Source: Sphingosinithalassobacter tenebrarum (GTDB lineage: Bacteria > Pseudomonadota > Alphaproteobacteria > Sphingomonadales > Sphingomonadaceae). Taken from it: 64,000 nucleotides of DNA. Position numbers and translations under genes: made by a program. The stretch covers positions 2,635,001-2,699,000 of the forward strand of contig NZ_CP049109.1 of assembly GCF_011057975.1 (NCBI RefSeq), written 5' to 3'. The notes beneath the pieces are model-generated. The model was not told where the DNA came from and did no database searches. It worked only from the letters and a program-made list of their open reading frames with translations. Shown piece after piece: positions 15,356 through 24,849 of this stretch (within the stretch, counting starts at the first letter, position 1; each line of letters begins with the position of its first letter).

Positions 15356-16678
15356 GTGCGGCTTTTTTCCGCTATTTTTTCCACGCTCGCCGGGCTGGCA
15401 CTGCTCGTCACCGCGGTTTCCGGCGGCCTGCTCGTCTGGAACACCCATTATGGGTATGGCGTCCAGCTTGCCGACCAGGATCGCGAGCGACTCGATCTGG
15501 TCGCCCGCCATGCGGAAACGGCAGTGTCAGGCGGCACGCCGCTCGCACGCTTCGTCGCCGGGTACAACAGCGATGCGCCCAGCCGCCTCGCCGGCCGGAT
15601 CCAGCTCGTAACGCCCGGGGGCAACCCGGTGACCGGACCCGACAGCGCCGAGCCCCCGCGCGCCGAAGCGGCGGTCCGCGTCAACGGCGAAACGCTGGGG
15701 CTCCTGCGCATCACCCGCGAGCCGCAGCTGACCGACTATGACCGCCAGTTTCTCGGCACCCAGTATCTCGGCATCGGCGCGATCATCATCGGGATGTTCG
15801 TCATCCTGCTCGTCGCCGCCTATGTGCTGGCGCGGCGCTGGTCGAAGCCGCAGGTCGCGCTTTACAAGATGAGCCGCGACATCGTGCAGGGCGATCACGA
15901 AACCTATTTCGAGGAGCAAGGCTCGCTGGAAACCGCATCGACGATGCGCAACCTGCATCGCATCGCGCAGCAGTTCAGCCGCCTCGAAACCGCGCGCCGC
16001 ACCTGGCTGGTGTCGATCGCGGACGAATTGAAGGCGCCTGCAGAGGATCTGGGCCAGCGGCTCGACACGCTTGCCGCGATGGAACCACCGGTCGATCCCG
16101 ACCAGCTCGCGGCACTGCGCGAAGACCAGCATGTGCTGAGCCGCATGGCAGAGGATCTGAGCGCGGTCGCGCTGGCCGATCTCGGGCGCCTGCCCGTCAC
16201 TTTCCACCAGGTCGATCCCCGCGCGCTGATCCACAATGCGGTGTGGGACAACGGCAAGCGCGCCAAGGCGGCGGGCGTCAGCCTCGAAACCAGCACGCTG
16301 CCCGAATATACCATCCTGGTGAAATGGGACGGCGCGCGCATTGAGCAGTTGTTCGGCGCGCTGATCGAGAACAGCCTGCGCTATACGCCCGGCGGCGGAC
16401 GCATCGTGCTCGGGCTGGAAAGCTCTCGGGACGCTTGGCGACTGATCATCGACGACAGCGCACCGGGCGTGGACGTGGAACTTGCCCAACGGCTGTTCGA
16501 GCCATTCTACCGTGCATCGGGCCGCACCGAGGATGCGCAGCAGGGCGCTTCCGGCCTCGGCCTCGCCACAGCGCGCGCGATCGTCGATGCGCATCACGGC
16601 CGGATCGAGGCGGGGCGCTCGCCGATCGGCGGCCTTCGCATCGTGGTGGTGCTGCCAAGCAGCCCGCCGACCGTCTAG
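15356..16678 (+). CDS. Sensor histidine kinase-like protein lacking the phospho-acceptor His
   Basis: A 440-aa membrane sensor of BaeS-like architecture: N-terminal TM, periplasmic region (about 35-135), second TM (about 140-163), HAMP-like linker, dimerisation helix and C-terminal ATPase. The ATP domain is intact: N-box LIENSLRYTPGG, G1 DDSAPGV, F-box RLFEPFYR and G2 GLGLATA. In the H-box the usual SHELRTP reads ADELKAP, so the autophosphorylated His is Asp (residue 223, codon 16022-16024). No response regulator is adjacent. It may be a pseudokinase, a phosphatase-only sensor or a heterodimer partner. Start is GTG 15356. A strong terminator follows. Confidence 0.85.
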   Translation: MRLFSAIFSTLAGLALLVTAVSGGLLVWNTHYGYGVQLADQDRERLDLVARHAETAVSGGTPLARFVAGYNSDAPSRLAGRIQLVTPGGNPVTGPDSAEPPRAEAAVRVNGETLGLLRITREPQLTDYDRQFLGTQYLGIGAIIIGMFVILLVAAYVLARRWSKPQVALYKMSRDIVQGDHETYFEEQGSLETASTMRNLHRIAQQFSRLETARRTWLVSIADELKAPAEDLGQRLDTLAAMEPPVDPDQLAALREDQHVLSRMAEDLSAVALADLGRLPVTFHQVDPRALIHNAVWDNGKRAKAAGVSLETSTLPEYTILVKWDGARIEQLFGALIENSLRYTPGGGRIVLGLESSRDAWRLIIDDSAPGVDVELAQRLFEPFYRASGRTEDAQQGASGLGLATARAIVDAHHGRIEAGRSPIGGLRIVVVLPSSPPTV

Positions 16679-16729
16679 ACTCGGCCCGGTGCGCGTCCGC
16701 AAAACCGCACCGGACTGGCCCGGAAACAT

Positions 16730-16766
16730 AAAAACCCCGGCAAGTCGCTGACCTGCCGGGGTTTTT
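16730..16766. terminator. Bidirectional rho-independent terminator
   Basis: Perfect 13-bp inverted repeat AAAAACCCCGGCA (16730-16742) / TGCCGGGGTTTTT (16754-16766) with an 11-base loop. The T-runs on both strands allow it to end the kinase-like gene (plus) and the tRNA-Arg transcript (minus). Confidence 0.93.
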
Positions 16767-16768
16767 AA

Positions 16769-16845
16769 TGGCGCGCCCGGAACGATTCGAACGTCCGACC
16801 CTCAGATTCGTAGTCTGATGCTCTATCCAGCTGAGCTACGGGCGC
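16769..16845 (-). tRNA. tRNA-Arg (anticodon ACG)
   Basis: Full cloverleaf on the minus strand. Acceptor GCGCCCG/CGGGCGC, D-arm starting GCTC, anticodon stem TCAGA/TCTGA around the loop CTACGAA (anticodon ACG, read as ICG after deamination), T-loop TTCGAAT, discriminator G and an encoded CCA (16769-16771). Its terminator follows directly. Confidence 0.97.
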
Positions 16846-16928
16846 GCATTGGAGGGCGGGACATAGAAGCGTCTCCGCAATAGCGCAAGCCCGTTGCGCG
16901 ACCTTTTTTCGACGCATAGAGCGTAAGT

Positions 16929-17432
16929 GTGAAACGCATAGTGCATCTGCTCCTCCTCGCCGGCGCGACGGCGCTTGCCGGCTGTGCCGATGGCACCGAC
17001 CGCTATCCCTCGCTGCTGCCGCGCGATATCGAGGATCAGAGCCTCGCCGAACCCAAAGTTCCAGCGCCGGTCGCGACGCCCGATGCCGCGCTCGACACGC
17101 GAATCGCCGAACTGCGCGAACAGGTCGACATGGCCATCACTGCCTTCGACACTGCGGCACGCGGCGCCGAATCGAAAGTCGCCGTCGCCGCAGGGACGGC
17201 GACGGGAAGCGATTTGTGGCTCGATGCACAGGCCGCACTGGGGATTCTCGATTCGGCCCGGGGGCAGACACTCGACGCCGCGGTTACGCTCGATTCGCTG
17301 GCGATCCAGCGCGGGCTGGACGGGAAGCCGCCCTATCCCGCGCTGCAGACGGCAAGCGAGACGGCGAACGCCGCGGCGGAACGCCAGCGGACACGCATCG
17401 AAGCGCTCGAACGTCGGCTCGCCGGGGAATAG
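16929..17432 (+). CDS. Putative lipoprotein of unknown function
   Basis: A 167-aa protein starting at GTG with a short basic N-terminus, a hydrophobic core (VHLLLLAGATA) and the lipobox LAGC (Cys19), so probably exported and lipidated. The mature part is Ala- and Asp-rich and helical, with a coiled-coil-like C-terminus (TANAAAERQRTRIEALERR). No family recognised. It ends 6 bases before the convergent spermidine-synthase-like gene. Confidence 0.75.
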   Translation: MKRIVHLLLLAGATALAGCADGTDRYPSLLPRDIEDQSLAEPKVPAPVATPDAALDTRIAELREQVDMAITAFDTAARGAESKVAVAAGTATGSDLWLDAQAALGILDSARGQTLDAAVTLDSLAIQRGLDGKPPYPALQTASETANAAAERQRTRIEALERRLAGE

Positions 17433-17438
17433 CCCGAC

Positions 17439-19685
17439 TCAATCATCGGCCAGTTCCGGGTGGAATGCGCGCAGCAGCGGCACGATCGAAGCATGGTCGT
17501 CGGTCCAGGCCGAAATACCGGGCCGTGCCGCCAGCGGTTGCCACCCGTCTCCCGCCACGCGCAGCGCATCGAGCACATCCTTGTCGCGCGAGAGTGCGAT
17601 CCAGTCCGAAACCGTCGCCTGATCGGCCCGTTCGGCAGCAGGGGGATAATAGACCATCCGCGCAGCATGCCAGCCGGTCCGTTCGGCGGCCGCCGCGACC
17701 ACCGGTGACAGCGCCAGGAAGCGGTTGGAAATGTGTACCAGCAGCAGCCCCCTGTCATCCAGCACCCGCCCATAGGTCTCGAATGCCTCGACCGTCATCA
17801 GGTGCATCGGCACCGCGTCGGAGGAAAAGGCATCGAGCGCGAGCAGATCGAAACTGTCGTCGGCCATCTCGTTCAACCGCATGCGCGCGTCGCCGATCGC
17901 GATCGCCGGTTCCCCCGGAATGCAACGCGACAGAAAACTGAAATCCCCCGAATCGCGTGCCAGTCGCACCATCACCGGATCGATCTCGAAGAAATGCCAT
18001 TGTTCGCCCGGCCGCGCATAGCAGGCGAGCGTCCCCGTCCCCAGACCGACGACGCCGATTCGCGCAGCGGGGCCATAGAGGAACGGCGCCATCCGCATCG
18101 CCTGACCCACTCCCGAATCGCGGACATAATAGGTGGTAGGCTGTGTCGCCTTGTCACCCTTGAGCTGGACGCCGTGCAATGTCGTGCCGTGCGCGAGGTG
18201 GCGTTCCTCGGGATAGTCGGTGACGGTGTAGACGCCGAAATAGCTGCGCGTGCGGTCTCCGGCGAGCGATAGCTGGATCGCGTGATAGCCTCCCAGCGCG
18301 ACCAGCCCGGCCGTGAGGGCAACGAAGAAGGGCACGCGCCGCCCGATCGATATCAGGCCGAGCGTGGCAATGCCGAGAAAGGCGATGTTGGCCGAACGGT
18401 CGCTGTAGCTCTCGCCCGCCCCGGCAAGGCCGAGCCAGAGAAACAGACCGGCCAGCAGGATGATCGCCGATGACTTCAGCCATTCGGCGCGGCGGCCGCC
18501 TTTCCAGAAATGTCGCAGGAAGCCGAACAGAATCTGTTGCGGCACCAGCAATGCGGCGGCGAGGATCAGCAGCGGATATTCATAGGTCCAGTCGAACAGC
18601 ACCGGCGCGATCAGCCCGGCAAAGACTCCGCCCAGCGCGCCGCCGATCGACATGGCGAGATAGAAGCCGGTCAACCGGTCCGGCTCCGGCCGAAGCACGT
18701 ACATCCTCGCATGCAGCGTGACCGCGATGAAGAAGAGTAGCGTCAGCCCGATGGCGGCATTGAGATAGCTATATTCCTGGTTTCCTGAAATGAGCGTCGC
18801 ACCAAAGAGCAGCAGCATCGCCGGGGTAAAATAGCTCGCCAGATTCGCCGCGAGCCTGTGCGTCGCGAAGGCGACAACGAAGCTGAGCAAATAGAGCCCG
18901 AGCGGCAGCACCCACAGCAGCGGCACCGCAACGATATCGGTGGTGAGGAACGTCGTGGTCGCCAGCATCAGCCCCGAGGGCACGAACGCCAGCGCGACCC
19001 AGTGCAGCACGCGCCGCGCCCGCGGCGCTTCGCTCTGCGGCGCGACACGTGCGCGCACCGAACCTCCGCGCGGAAGCAGCAGCGCGCACGCCGCGACCAG
19101 CAGGAAGACGAGAATATAGCCTGCGCTCCACAACAGGCTTTGCCCGTGCAGCGCAAGCTGGGGTTCGACCAGCAGCGGATAGGCGATCAGTCCGGCAAAG
19201 CTTCCGACATTCGACGCGGCATAGAGCGCATAGGGGTCCCGTCCGCCCGTCGCGGCGTTGAACCAGCGCTGGATCAACGGCGCCTGCGCCGAAACGGCGA
19301 AGAACAACGGGCCGATCGACGCGCCGAACAGCCAGGGCACCCACAATGCCGGCTCGACCCGCGCGGGAAGCTGCATTGCCATCAGCCCGATCGGCAACCA
19401 GAGGCCGCACAGCGCGAGCACGCCCAGATGGATACCCGCCTGCAATCGCGGCTGGAACCGGCCGAGCCAGTGGGCATAGGCATAGCCGCCGAGCAACAGC
19501 GCCTGATAGACCAGCATCGCACTGTTCCACACCGCCGGCGCGCCGCCCAGCCGCGGCAGCGCCATGCGCGCCACCATCGGCTGCACGAGGAACAACAGAA
19601 ACGCTCCGGTCAGGATCGCGACGACGAAAAGCCAGCCGGCATGCGGGTGTAGTCGTTGCGGCTGCGCCTCGCTTGCCGATACCAT
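17439..19685 (-). CDS. Membrane-embedded spermidine synthase-like protein (fused transporter-like and methyltransferase-fold domains)
   Basis: A 748-aa protein. About residues 15-470 are polytopic with a dozen or more hydrophobic segments (first: GWLFVVAILTGAFLLFLVQP). From about 520 a Rossmann-type spermidine-synthase/SAM-binding fold follows: RIGVVGLGTGTLACYA, FFEIDPVM, IGDARMRL and FDLLALDAFSSDAVP. The Asp in LDAFSSD matches the catalytic region of aminopropyltransferases. Such fused proteins are common in bacteria, but their substrate is not established. Monocistronic on the minus strand, convergent with the lipoprotein gene. Confidence 0.87.
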   Translation of the reverse strand: MVSASEAQPQRLHPHAGWLFVVAILTGAFLLFLVQPMVARMALPRLGGAPAVWNSAMLVYQALLLGGYAYAHWLGRFQPRLQAGIHLGVLALCGLWLPIGLMAMQLPARVEPALWVPWLFGASIGPLFFAVSAQAPLIQRWFNAATGGRDPYALYAASNVGSFAGLIAYPLLVEPQLALHGQSLLWSAGYILVFLLVAACALLLPRGGSVRARVAPQSEAPRARRVLHWVALAFVPSGLMLATTTFLTTDIVAVPLLWVLPLGLYLLSFVVAFATHRLAANLASYFTPAMLLLFGATLISGNQEYSYLNAAIGLTLLFFIAVTLHARMYVLRPEPDRLTGFYLAMSIGGALGGVFAGLIAPVLFDWTYEYPLLILAAALLVPQQILFGFLRHFWKGGRRAEWLKSSAIILLAGLFLWLGLAGAGESYSDRSANIAFLGIATLGLISIGRRVPFFVALTAGLVALGGYHAIQLSLAGDRTRSYFGVYTVTDYPEERHLAHGTTLHGVQLKGDKATQPTTYYVRDSGVGQAMRMAPFLYGPAARIGVVGLGTGTLACYARPGEQWHFFEIDPVMVRLARDSGDFSFLSRCIPGEPAIAIGDARMRLNEMADDSFDLLALDAFSSDAVPMHLMTVEAFETYGRVLDDRGLLLVHISNRFLALSPVVAAAAERTGWHAARMVYYPPAAERADQATVSDWIALSRDKDVLDALRVAGDGWQPLAARPGISAWTDDHASIVPLLRAFHPELADD

Positions 19686-19771
19686 TGGTTTCCTCTCGCC
19701 GGTTACGAACCCGTTGCGGGCCGGCCCCGTTCGTCAACCCCGACCCTTAGTCGCGGATGCTTTCGCCCAGA

Positions 19772-20308
19772 TTAACCGTGGAGTCCGGGGCGCTCGATCG
19801 CATAGGTGACACTGCGCCCCATCGGATCCTCCGCGTCATAATCGGGGTGGATGAAATCACCCTCCGGCAGGCGGTGCATGCCGAGCTTTTCCATCAACCG
19901 CTGGCTGACGACATGCTCTTCTCCGGTGATTGCGACCACGCGCGTCGCCGGACGGTTTTCCCAGGCCCATTGCAGGCTGGCCTCGGCCGCCTCGCGCGCA
20001 ACGCCCTGGCCCCACACCTTCTTGGCGAAAATCCAGCCGATCTCCAATTCGCCTTCGATCGGCGTCTTCTCGGCGCCCGGCTTGAGCCCGCAAAGCCCCA
20101 CCACCTTGCCGTCCATTTCCACCGCCCAGAAACCAAGGCCGTGATGCTCGCGATAGCCGCGGTGCCGCACCAGGCTGCGCTCGGCGGTTTCGACGCTCGG
20201 GTTGCGGACCAGATTGCGCATCACTTCGGAGTTGCTGAGAATCGCCACAAGCGCAGGCGCATCGGCATCTTCGGGAGGCCGCAGCGTCAGCCGCTCGGTC
20301 GTGATCAT
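19772..20308 (-). CDS. GNAT family N-acetyltransferase (RimJ/RimL type)
   Basis: A 178-aa acetyltransferase. It begins MITTERLTLRPPEDADAPAL, the usual RimJ/RimL-like start, and has the acetyl-CoA-binding segment KKVWGQGVAREAAEA followed by VVAITGEEHVVSQRLMEKLGM. ATG 20308 overlaps the hemB stop as ATGA, so the two are translationally coupled, though no functional tie to haem synthesis is apparent. Target unknown (protein N-terminus or small molecule). Confidence 0.88.
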   Translation of the reverse strand: MITTERLTLRPPEDADAPALVAILSNSEVMRNLVRNPSVETAERSLVRHRGYREHHGLGFWAVEMDGKVVGLCGLKPGAEKTPIEGELEIGWIFAKKVWGQGVAREAAEASLQWAWENRPATRVVAITGEEHVVSQRLMEKLGMHRLPEGDFIHPDYDAEDPMGRSVTYAIERPGLHG

Positions 20309-21291
20309 GCGCCCATCAACCGTGCCGCATGCGGCGCATGATAGCTGAGCACGCCCGAACATCCCGCTCGCTTGAAAGCCATCAACGTCTCCATCACCAG
20401 CGCGTCGCGCTCGCCCGCCCCGGCCGCCACGGCCGCTTCGATCATCGCATATTCGCCGGACACCTGATACGCGAAAACAGGTACTTGGAACGCAGTTTTC
20501 ACACGACAGATGATGTCGAGATAGGGCAGTCCGGGTTTCACCATCACGCTGTCCGCGCCTTCGTCGAGATCGAGCGCGACTTCGCGCAGCGCCTCTTCGG
20601 AATTGGCCGGATCCATCTGATAGGTCTTCTTGTCGCCCTGCAGCAGCCCGCGGCTGCCGACCGCGTCGCGAAACGGCCCGTAAAAGCCGCTCGCATATTT
20701 GGCGGCATAGGCCATGATCTGGACATTGACATGCCCCTCGTCCTCCAGCGCCTCGCGGATACGGCCGACACGCCCGTCCATCATATCGCTCGGCGCGACG
20801 ATATCGGCCCCGGCCGCTGCCTGCACCAGTGCCTGGGCCACCAGCAGCTCGGCCGTGTCGTCGTTCATCACATAGCCGGCTTCGTCGATCAGCCCGTCAT
20901 GGCCGTGGCTGGTATAGGGATCGAGCGCGACATCGGTAAGCACGCCGATCTCGGGCGCGGCGTCCTTGATCGCCTTGATCGCGCGACACATCAGATTGTC
21001 GGGATTGAGCGCTTCCTCGCCGCGCTCGCTGCGCAGCCCGGCCGGCGTGTTGGGGAACAGCGCAATGCAGGGAATGCCCAGTTCGCGCGCCTCCCGCGCG
21101 CGATCGGCGATCCCCCGCAATCCCCAGCGCGAAACACCGGGAAGCGTCGCGATCGGTTCCTCGCCATCGCCGTCGGTGACAAAGAGCGGCCAGATCAGAT
21201 CGGCGGGAGTGAGGACGGTTTCGGCATGGAGACGGCGGCTCCAGCCGGCAGCACGCGCACGGCGCATGCGAAGCACGGGATAATGGCTCAT
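20305..21291 (-). CDS. hemB: Delta-aminolevulinic acid dehydratase (porphobilinogen synthase, HemB)
   Basis: Condenses two 5-aminolevulinate molecules to porphobilinogen in haem synthesis; 328 aa. The Schiff-base lysine lies in ADSVMVKPGLPYLDI, and YQVSGEYAMI and YASGFYGPFRDA are family blocks. The metal site reads DVALDPYTSHGHDG, with Asp/Ala instead of the Cys residues of the zinc form, so it is the cysteine-free Mg-dependent type. Upstream is a 40-bp gap to a gene of unknown function. Confidence 0.96.
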   Translation of the reverse strand: MSHYPVLRMRRARAAGWSRRLHAETVLTPADLIWPLFVTDGDGEEPIATLPGVSRWGLRGIADRAREARELGIPCIALFPNTPAGLRSERGEEALNPDNLMCRAIKAIKDAAPEIGVLTDVALDPYTSHGHDGLIDEAGYVMNDDTAELLVAQALVQAAAGADIVAPSDMMDGRVGRIREALEDEGHVNVQIMAYAAKYASGFYGPFRDAVGSRGLLQGDKKTYQMDPANSEEALREVALDLDEGADSVMVKPGLPYLDIICRVKTAFQVPVFAYQVSGEYAMIEAAVAAGAGERDALVMETLMAFKRAGCSGVLSYHAPHAARLMGA

Positions 21292-21331
21292 GGCGCGGCT
21301 TGTGCGCCTTCATCGGCGACCGCGCAAGGCA

Positions 21332-22060
21332 TCAGCCGATAACGTCGACCGTCACGATCACGTCGCGCCCGAGATCGATTTCCGCGATCAGATTGCGGCC
21401 GCCCAGCGCATCGCCATCATCATAGAGCAGTTCCACCCGATCCCGGCCCGAAACCGTGACTCGTTTCAGCCGCACGCAGTCCGCCACGCCGCTATCGGGC
21501 ATTTCCCGCCGCAGCCAGGATTCGATCCGCATGTCCCAGACTTCGCTGTCGTCGAACAACCGCGCCGCAAGGTCTGCGATCGCCTGCAACGGCTCGCGCT
21601 CGGGGCGTTCGATCACCAGCTGCATCGGCTTGCCCGACCAGCGCGCAGTGACGCTGAACTGATCGGTGTCGATGTCATAATCGAATGCCTTGAATGCCGG
21701 GTGGCGCAACGACTGGTCACGGTTCCAGCGTTGCACCGCGGCGGCCAGCGCGGGATCGCGCGCCGGGCCCAGCCACGCCGTCATCACCAGCCCGTGGCTC
21801 GATTCCCAGTCGGGAAGGAAGCCGCGGATCGAAACGGGCGCCCCGGGCGACAGGCGATCGAACCAGGTTTCTATCGGCTCGTGCGTCTGGGTCACCACGC
21901 TGAGCCGCGAAAGCGACACCTTGCCGCGATCGGCGCGCCACGGGAAAAGCTGGAACACCAGCTCGTTGCCCCGCTCGGTCTCGACCAGCGCGGGCCCTTC
22001 TCTGCCGACGATGCCGGTGACTTCGCGCGTTTCGCCTGCGGGTTCGGTTTCCTGAGCCAT
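21332..22060 (-). CDS. Protein of unknown function (242 aa)
   Basis: No family recognised with confidence. The protein is soluble, acidic and has no signal peptide. An N-terminal beta-rich segment (REVTGIVGREGPALVETERG, about residues 12-31) is followed by RGFLPDWESSHGLVMTAWLGP, and a later block KAFDYDIDTDQFSVTARWSGK suggests a second beta domain. Codon use is normal for the region. It lies between hemB and a MATE pump, all on the minus strand with about 40-bp gaps, so one transcript is possible. Confidence 0.75.
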   Translation of the reverse strand: MAQETEPAGETREVTGIVGREGPALVETERGNELVFQLFPWRADRGKVSLSRLSVVTQTHEPIETWFDRLSPGAPVSIRGFLPDWESSHGLVMTAWLGPARDPALAAAVQRWNRDQSLRHPAFKAFDYDIDTDQFSVTARWSGKPMQLVIERPEREPLQAIADLAARLFDDSEVWDMRIESWLRREMPDSGVADCVRLKRVTVSGRDRVELLYDDGDALGGRNLIAEIDLGRDVIVTVDVIG

Positions 22061-22100
22061 GCGGAGCGCTTCTGCGCGGCGCGGCGGCGGCTTGCAAGCC

Positions 22101-23549
22101 TCAGCCGGTCGGCGTCATCTTGCCGTCGGGGTCGAGGCTGGCATTGGCTTCCTCGACTGCGCGATCGGGGCCGGGGCGCGTCATGCCCGGCTTCGGCTTT
22201 CGCCACTTGCCCCAGCGATAATAGGCCGCAGCGAGCAGCAGGCTGACCAGCGAGCTCGCCGGGAAGGCCGCCCAGATCGCATCGGCACCGAGCCAGTCCT
22301 GCCCGGCGACGGCAAAGCCGACGCGGATGGGAATCATCGTCACCGTCAGGATGATCAGCGGCACCCACACCGCGCCATTCGCGCGCACCGTGCCGAACAG
22401 CACCATCGTGACGCCGGCGATGATGTAGCTCCAGGTCGCGATCAGCTGGATATGCTGGGCGATCGGCAATGCCGGGCTGTCACCGCCCAGGAACAGCGCA
22501 AGCGCGGGGCGATCGGCGATAGCGAGCAACAATACCAGCGCGCCCGTTCCGGCCAGATTGTAGAAGATGCCGTAGCCCGTGATTCGCCCGATACGGTCCC
22601 ATTTCCCCGCGCCGATATTCTGCGCCGCCATCGCGCTTACCGCGCCGCTGAGCGCCATCGCGGGCATCGCGACATAGGTCCAGAGCTGCAGCGCAACGCC
22701 ATAGGCGGCAGTGGTATCGACCCCCTGTCGATTGACCAGACCGAGCATCGTCACAGACGACAGCGACATCACGATCATCTGCATGCCCATCGGCAGACCC
22801 ATGCCCATGATGCGGCGGACCAGCGCCGGATCCGGCTTGAGATAGGCGAGTTCCGGCCCGCGCAGCCGCACCGGCAAGTCGCGCGCATAGACATAGACCA
22901 GCGTGCCCGCGAGCCCCACGACATTGGTGACCAGCGTCGCCGTGGCGGCGCCCGCAATCCCCATTTCGGGGAACGGACCGAGGCCGAGGATGAGCACCGG
23001 ATTGAGCGTGCAATCGATCACCGCCGATATGCCCATCACCCACATCGGCGTCATCGCGTCGCCGGTGCCGCGCAGCGCCATCATGAACACCATCAGCACC
23101 ATGCCCGACGGGATGGCGAGGAAAATGATCCGCAGATAAGTGAGCGCGAATTCGCGAGCGCCGGGCGCGACGCCCATCAGGTCGAGAATCTGCGGCGCGA
23201 AGATCCAGCCGAGCGCCGCCATCACGAAGGCGAGCGCCAGGAAACCGCCGATCACCGATCCGATCACGCGGCGGACGGCATCGACGTCCTTGCGCCCCCA
23301 GGCCTGCCCCACCAGAATCGTGCCCGCCATGCCGAAGCCGAAGACGAACGACATGGTGAGAAACAGAATCAGGTTCGCATTGGACGCGGCGGCAAGCGCT
23401 TCCTCGCCCAGAAACCGCCCCACCCAGACCGCGTTGATCGAACCGTTGAGCGATTGCAGCACCGACGTCGCCAGCGTCGGCAGGGCAAAGGTCAGCAGCG
23501 TCAGGCCGATCGGGCCGGTCGTAAGGTCCTGTTTCGCCCGCTGCGCCAT
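22101..23549 (-). CDS. MATE family multidrug efflux transporter
   Basis: A 482-aa inner-membrane protein with about 12 hydrophobic segments in two similar halves. The opening TTGPIGLTLLTFALPTLATS and the block NANLILFLTMSFVFGFGMAG are typical of MATE (NorM/DinF-like) Na+- or H+-coupled drug exporters; GQAWGRKD after TM3 is also a family landmark. Substrate unknown. Confidence 0.93.
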   Translation of the reverse strand: MAQRAKQDLTTGPIGLTLLTFALPTLATSVLQSLNGSINAVWVGRFLGEEALAAASNANLILFLTMSFVFGFGMAGTILVGQAWGRKDVDAVRRVIGSVIGGFLALAFVMAALGWIFAPQILDLMGVAPGAREFALTYLRIIFLAIPSGMVLMVFMMALRGTGDAMTPMWVMGISAVIDCTLNPVLILGLGPFPEMGIAGAATATLVTNVVGLAGTLVYVYARDLPVRLRGPELAYLKPDPALVRRIMGMGLPMGMQMIVMSLSSVTMLGLVNRQGVDTTAAYGVALQLWTYVAMPAMALSGAVSAMAAQNIGAGKWDRIGRITGYGIFYNLAGTGALVLLLAIADRPALALFLGGDSPALPIAQHIQLIATWSYIIAGVTMVLFGTVRANGAVWVPLIILTVTMIPIRVGFAVAGQDWLGADAIWAAFPASSLVSLLLAAAYYRWGKWRKPKPGMTRPGPDRAVEEANASLDPDGKMTPTG

Positions 23550-23653
23550 GCCCTCTCCTCAAGCAGAAGGCGGGACGCGCGCAATTCGCCCGTCATCATC
23601 CCCCCGCCCCCGCTATTGGCCGCACGGAGGCGCCCATGCAAGCGGGACGACGT

Positions 23654-24709
23654 TCAGGCCGCCGCGGTCTTCCGCTGACGGCGGGCGACATAGAACAGCC
23701 CGCCCGCGCCGATCAGGAACAACAGCATCGTACCCGGTTCGGGCACCGGCGTTGGATCGCCGCCACCGCCGGGATTGCTCGGCGGGTTATAGCCGCCCGC
23801 ATAGGTGCCGAGATGGAACTCGCCATCCTGCACCAGATTGCCGAACACCGCCGATCCTTCGACATAATTCCGGGTATGGGCGTCGGCATCGGGCGCCAGG
23901 ACCGATCCGCCCCAGGCAGTCGACAGGTCGAGCGTCTCGGCCTCGCTGAAATTCCAGATGACGTTTTCGCCGAGACCGCTGGTCCCGCCCAGAAAATTGT
24001 CGTTCAGATTGATGTCGGCGCCCGCGACATTGACGACCACCGTGTCGGCGCCGTTGGTGTTGAACTGAATCTCGCCGATGCTGTCGAGATCGGCGGCGTC
24101 GATGCTGAACACCGCCACGCCATCAGCGCCCGGCGTGGCATCGAAGGTGCCGCGATTGCCGCTGAACGTCGCCGTGCTGTTGGCATCGAGGCCCGCCAGG
24201 TCGTGCGACAGATCATGCAGGCTCGAATCGAGCACGCTCGCCTGTAGCTGCAGATCGGACATGAACGCTGGATCGCTTGCCGCCAGCCCCGAATTGACAG
24301 TGTTCGAATTGACGTTGGTGTTGGAAATCGTGCCGCCGACCTTCACTGTCTGCGGCGCGCCGTTCAGATTGAACCCGCTGTCGACATTGCCGCCGATCAC
24401 TGCGCCCGAACCGTTGTTGAGATTCTTGGCCCCTCCGGTCACGTCGCCGACCACGGTCAGCCCCGGAAGGCCGGAAACGGTCGCGTCCGAAGGCGTGCGG
24501 ATCTGATAGTTGGAGCTGTTGCCGTTCAGATTGCCGGTGACATAGGTGCGCCCCTCGACTTCCGACGAGGAGGTCAGGTCGCCCAGCACCATCAGATTCC
24601 AGTTGCGCAGCGCATCGAGCCCGGTGACCACCTGCGCACTTGCCGTTTGCGGCATGGCAAGTGCTGCGGCACCCAGCGAGGCGGCGAGCAATAGTTTGGA
24701 ACGACTCAT
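23654..24709 (-). CDS. Choice-of-anchor A family protein with PEP-CTERM sorting signal
   Basis: A 351-aa secreted protein. The signal peptide (KLLLAASLGAAALAMPQTASA) is followed by the choice-of-anchor A domain (GLDALRNWNLMVLGDLTSSS, EGRTYVTGNLNG) rich in Asn/Gly beta repeats. The C-terminus carries the PEP-CTERM tripartite signal: VPEPGT, a hydrophobic stretch (MLLFLIGAGGLFYVA) and the basic tail RRQRK. Such proteins are processed by an exosortase and are usually linked to exopolysaccharide or biofilm; no exosortase is in the window. ATG 24709 was chosen because the signal peptide begins there. Confidence 0.87.
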   Translation of the reverse strand: MSRSKLLLAASLGAAALAMPQTASAQVVTGLDALRNWNLMVLGDLTSSSEVEGRTYVTGNLNGNSSNYQIRTPSDATVSGLPGLTVVGDVTGGAKNLNNGSGAVIGGNVDSGFNLNGAPQTVKVGGTISNTNVNSNTVNSGLAASDPAFMSDLQLQASVLDSSLHDLSHDLAGLDANSTATFSGNRGTFDATPGADGVAVFSIDAADLDSIGEIQFNTNGADTVVVNVAGADINLNDNFLGGTSGLGENVIWNFSEAETLDLSTAWGGSVLAPDADAHTRNYVEGSAVFGNLVQDGEFHLGTYAGGYNPPSNPGGGGDPTPVPEPGTMLLFLIGAGGLFYVARRQRKTAAA

Positions 24710-24849
24710 TATCCTGTTTCCCTGACCGGATTCCGGCGCGGGCCGGTTACTGACATCAAGGCAAATAGGTGTCGCAGCGCATATAGAGAATGGACAATCG
24801 CCCTTAATACATTGGGTTAACACCGCATTTCGTCACCCAAACGCTCCCG

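Noticed and set aside
22059..23678. Plus-strand open frame of about 540 codons opposite the MATE gene
   Set aside because: Sequence is His/Arg-rich antisense of a membrane protein, with no domain pattern.
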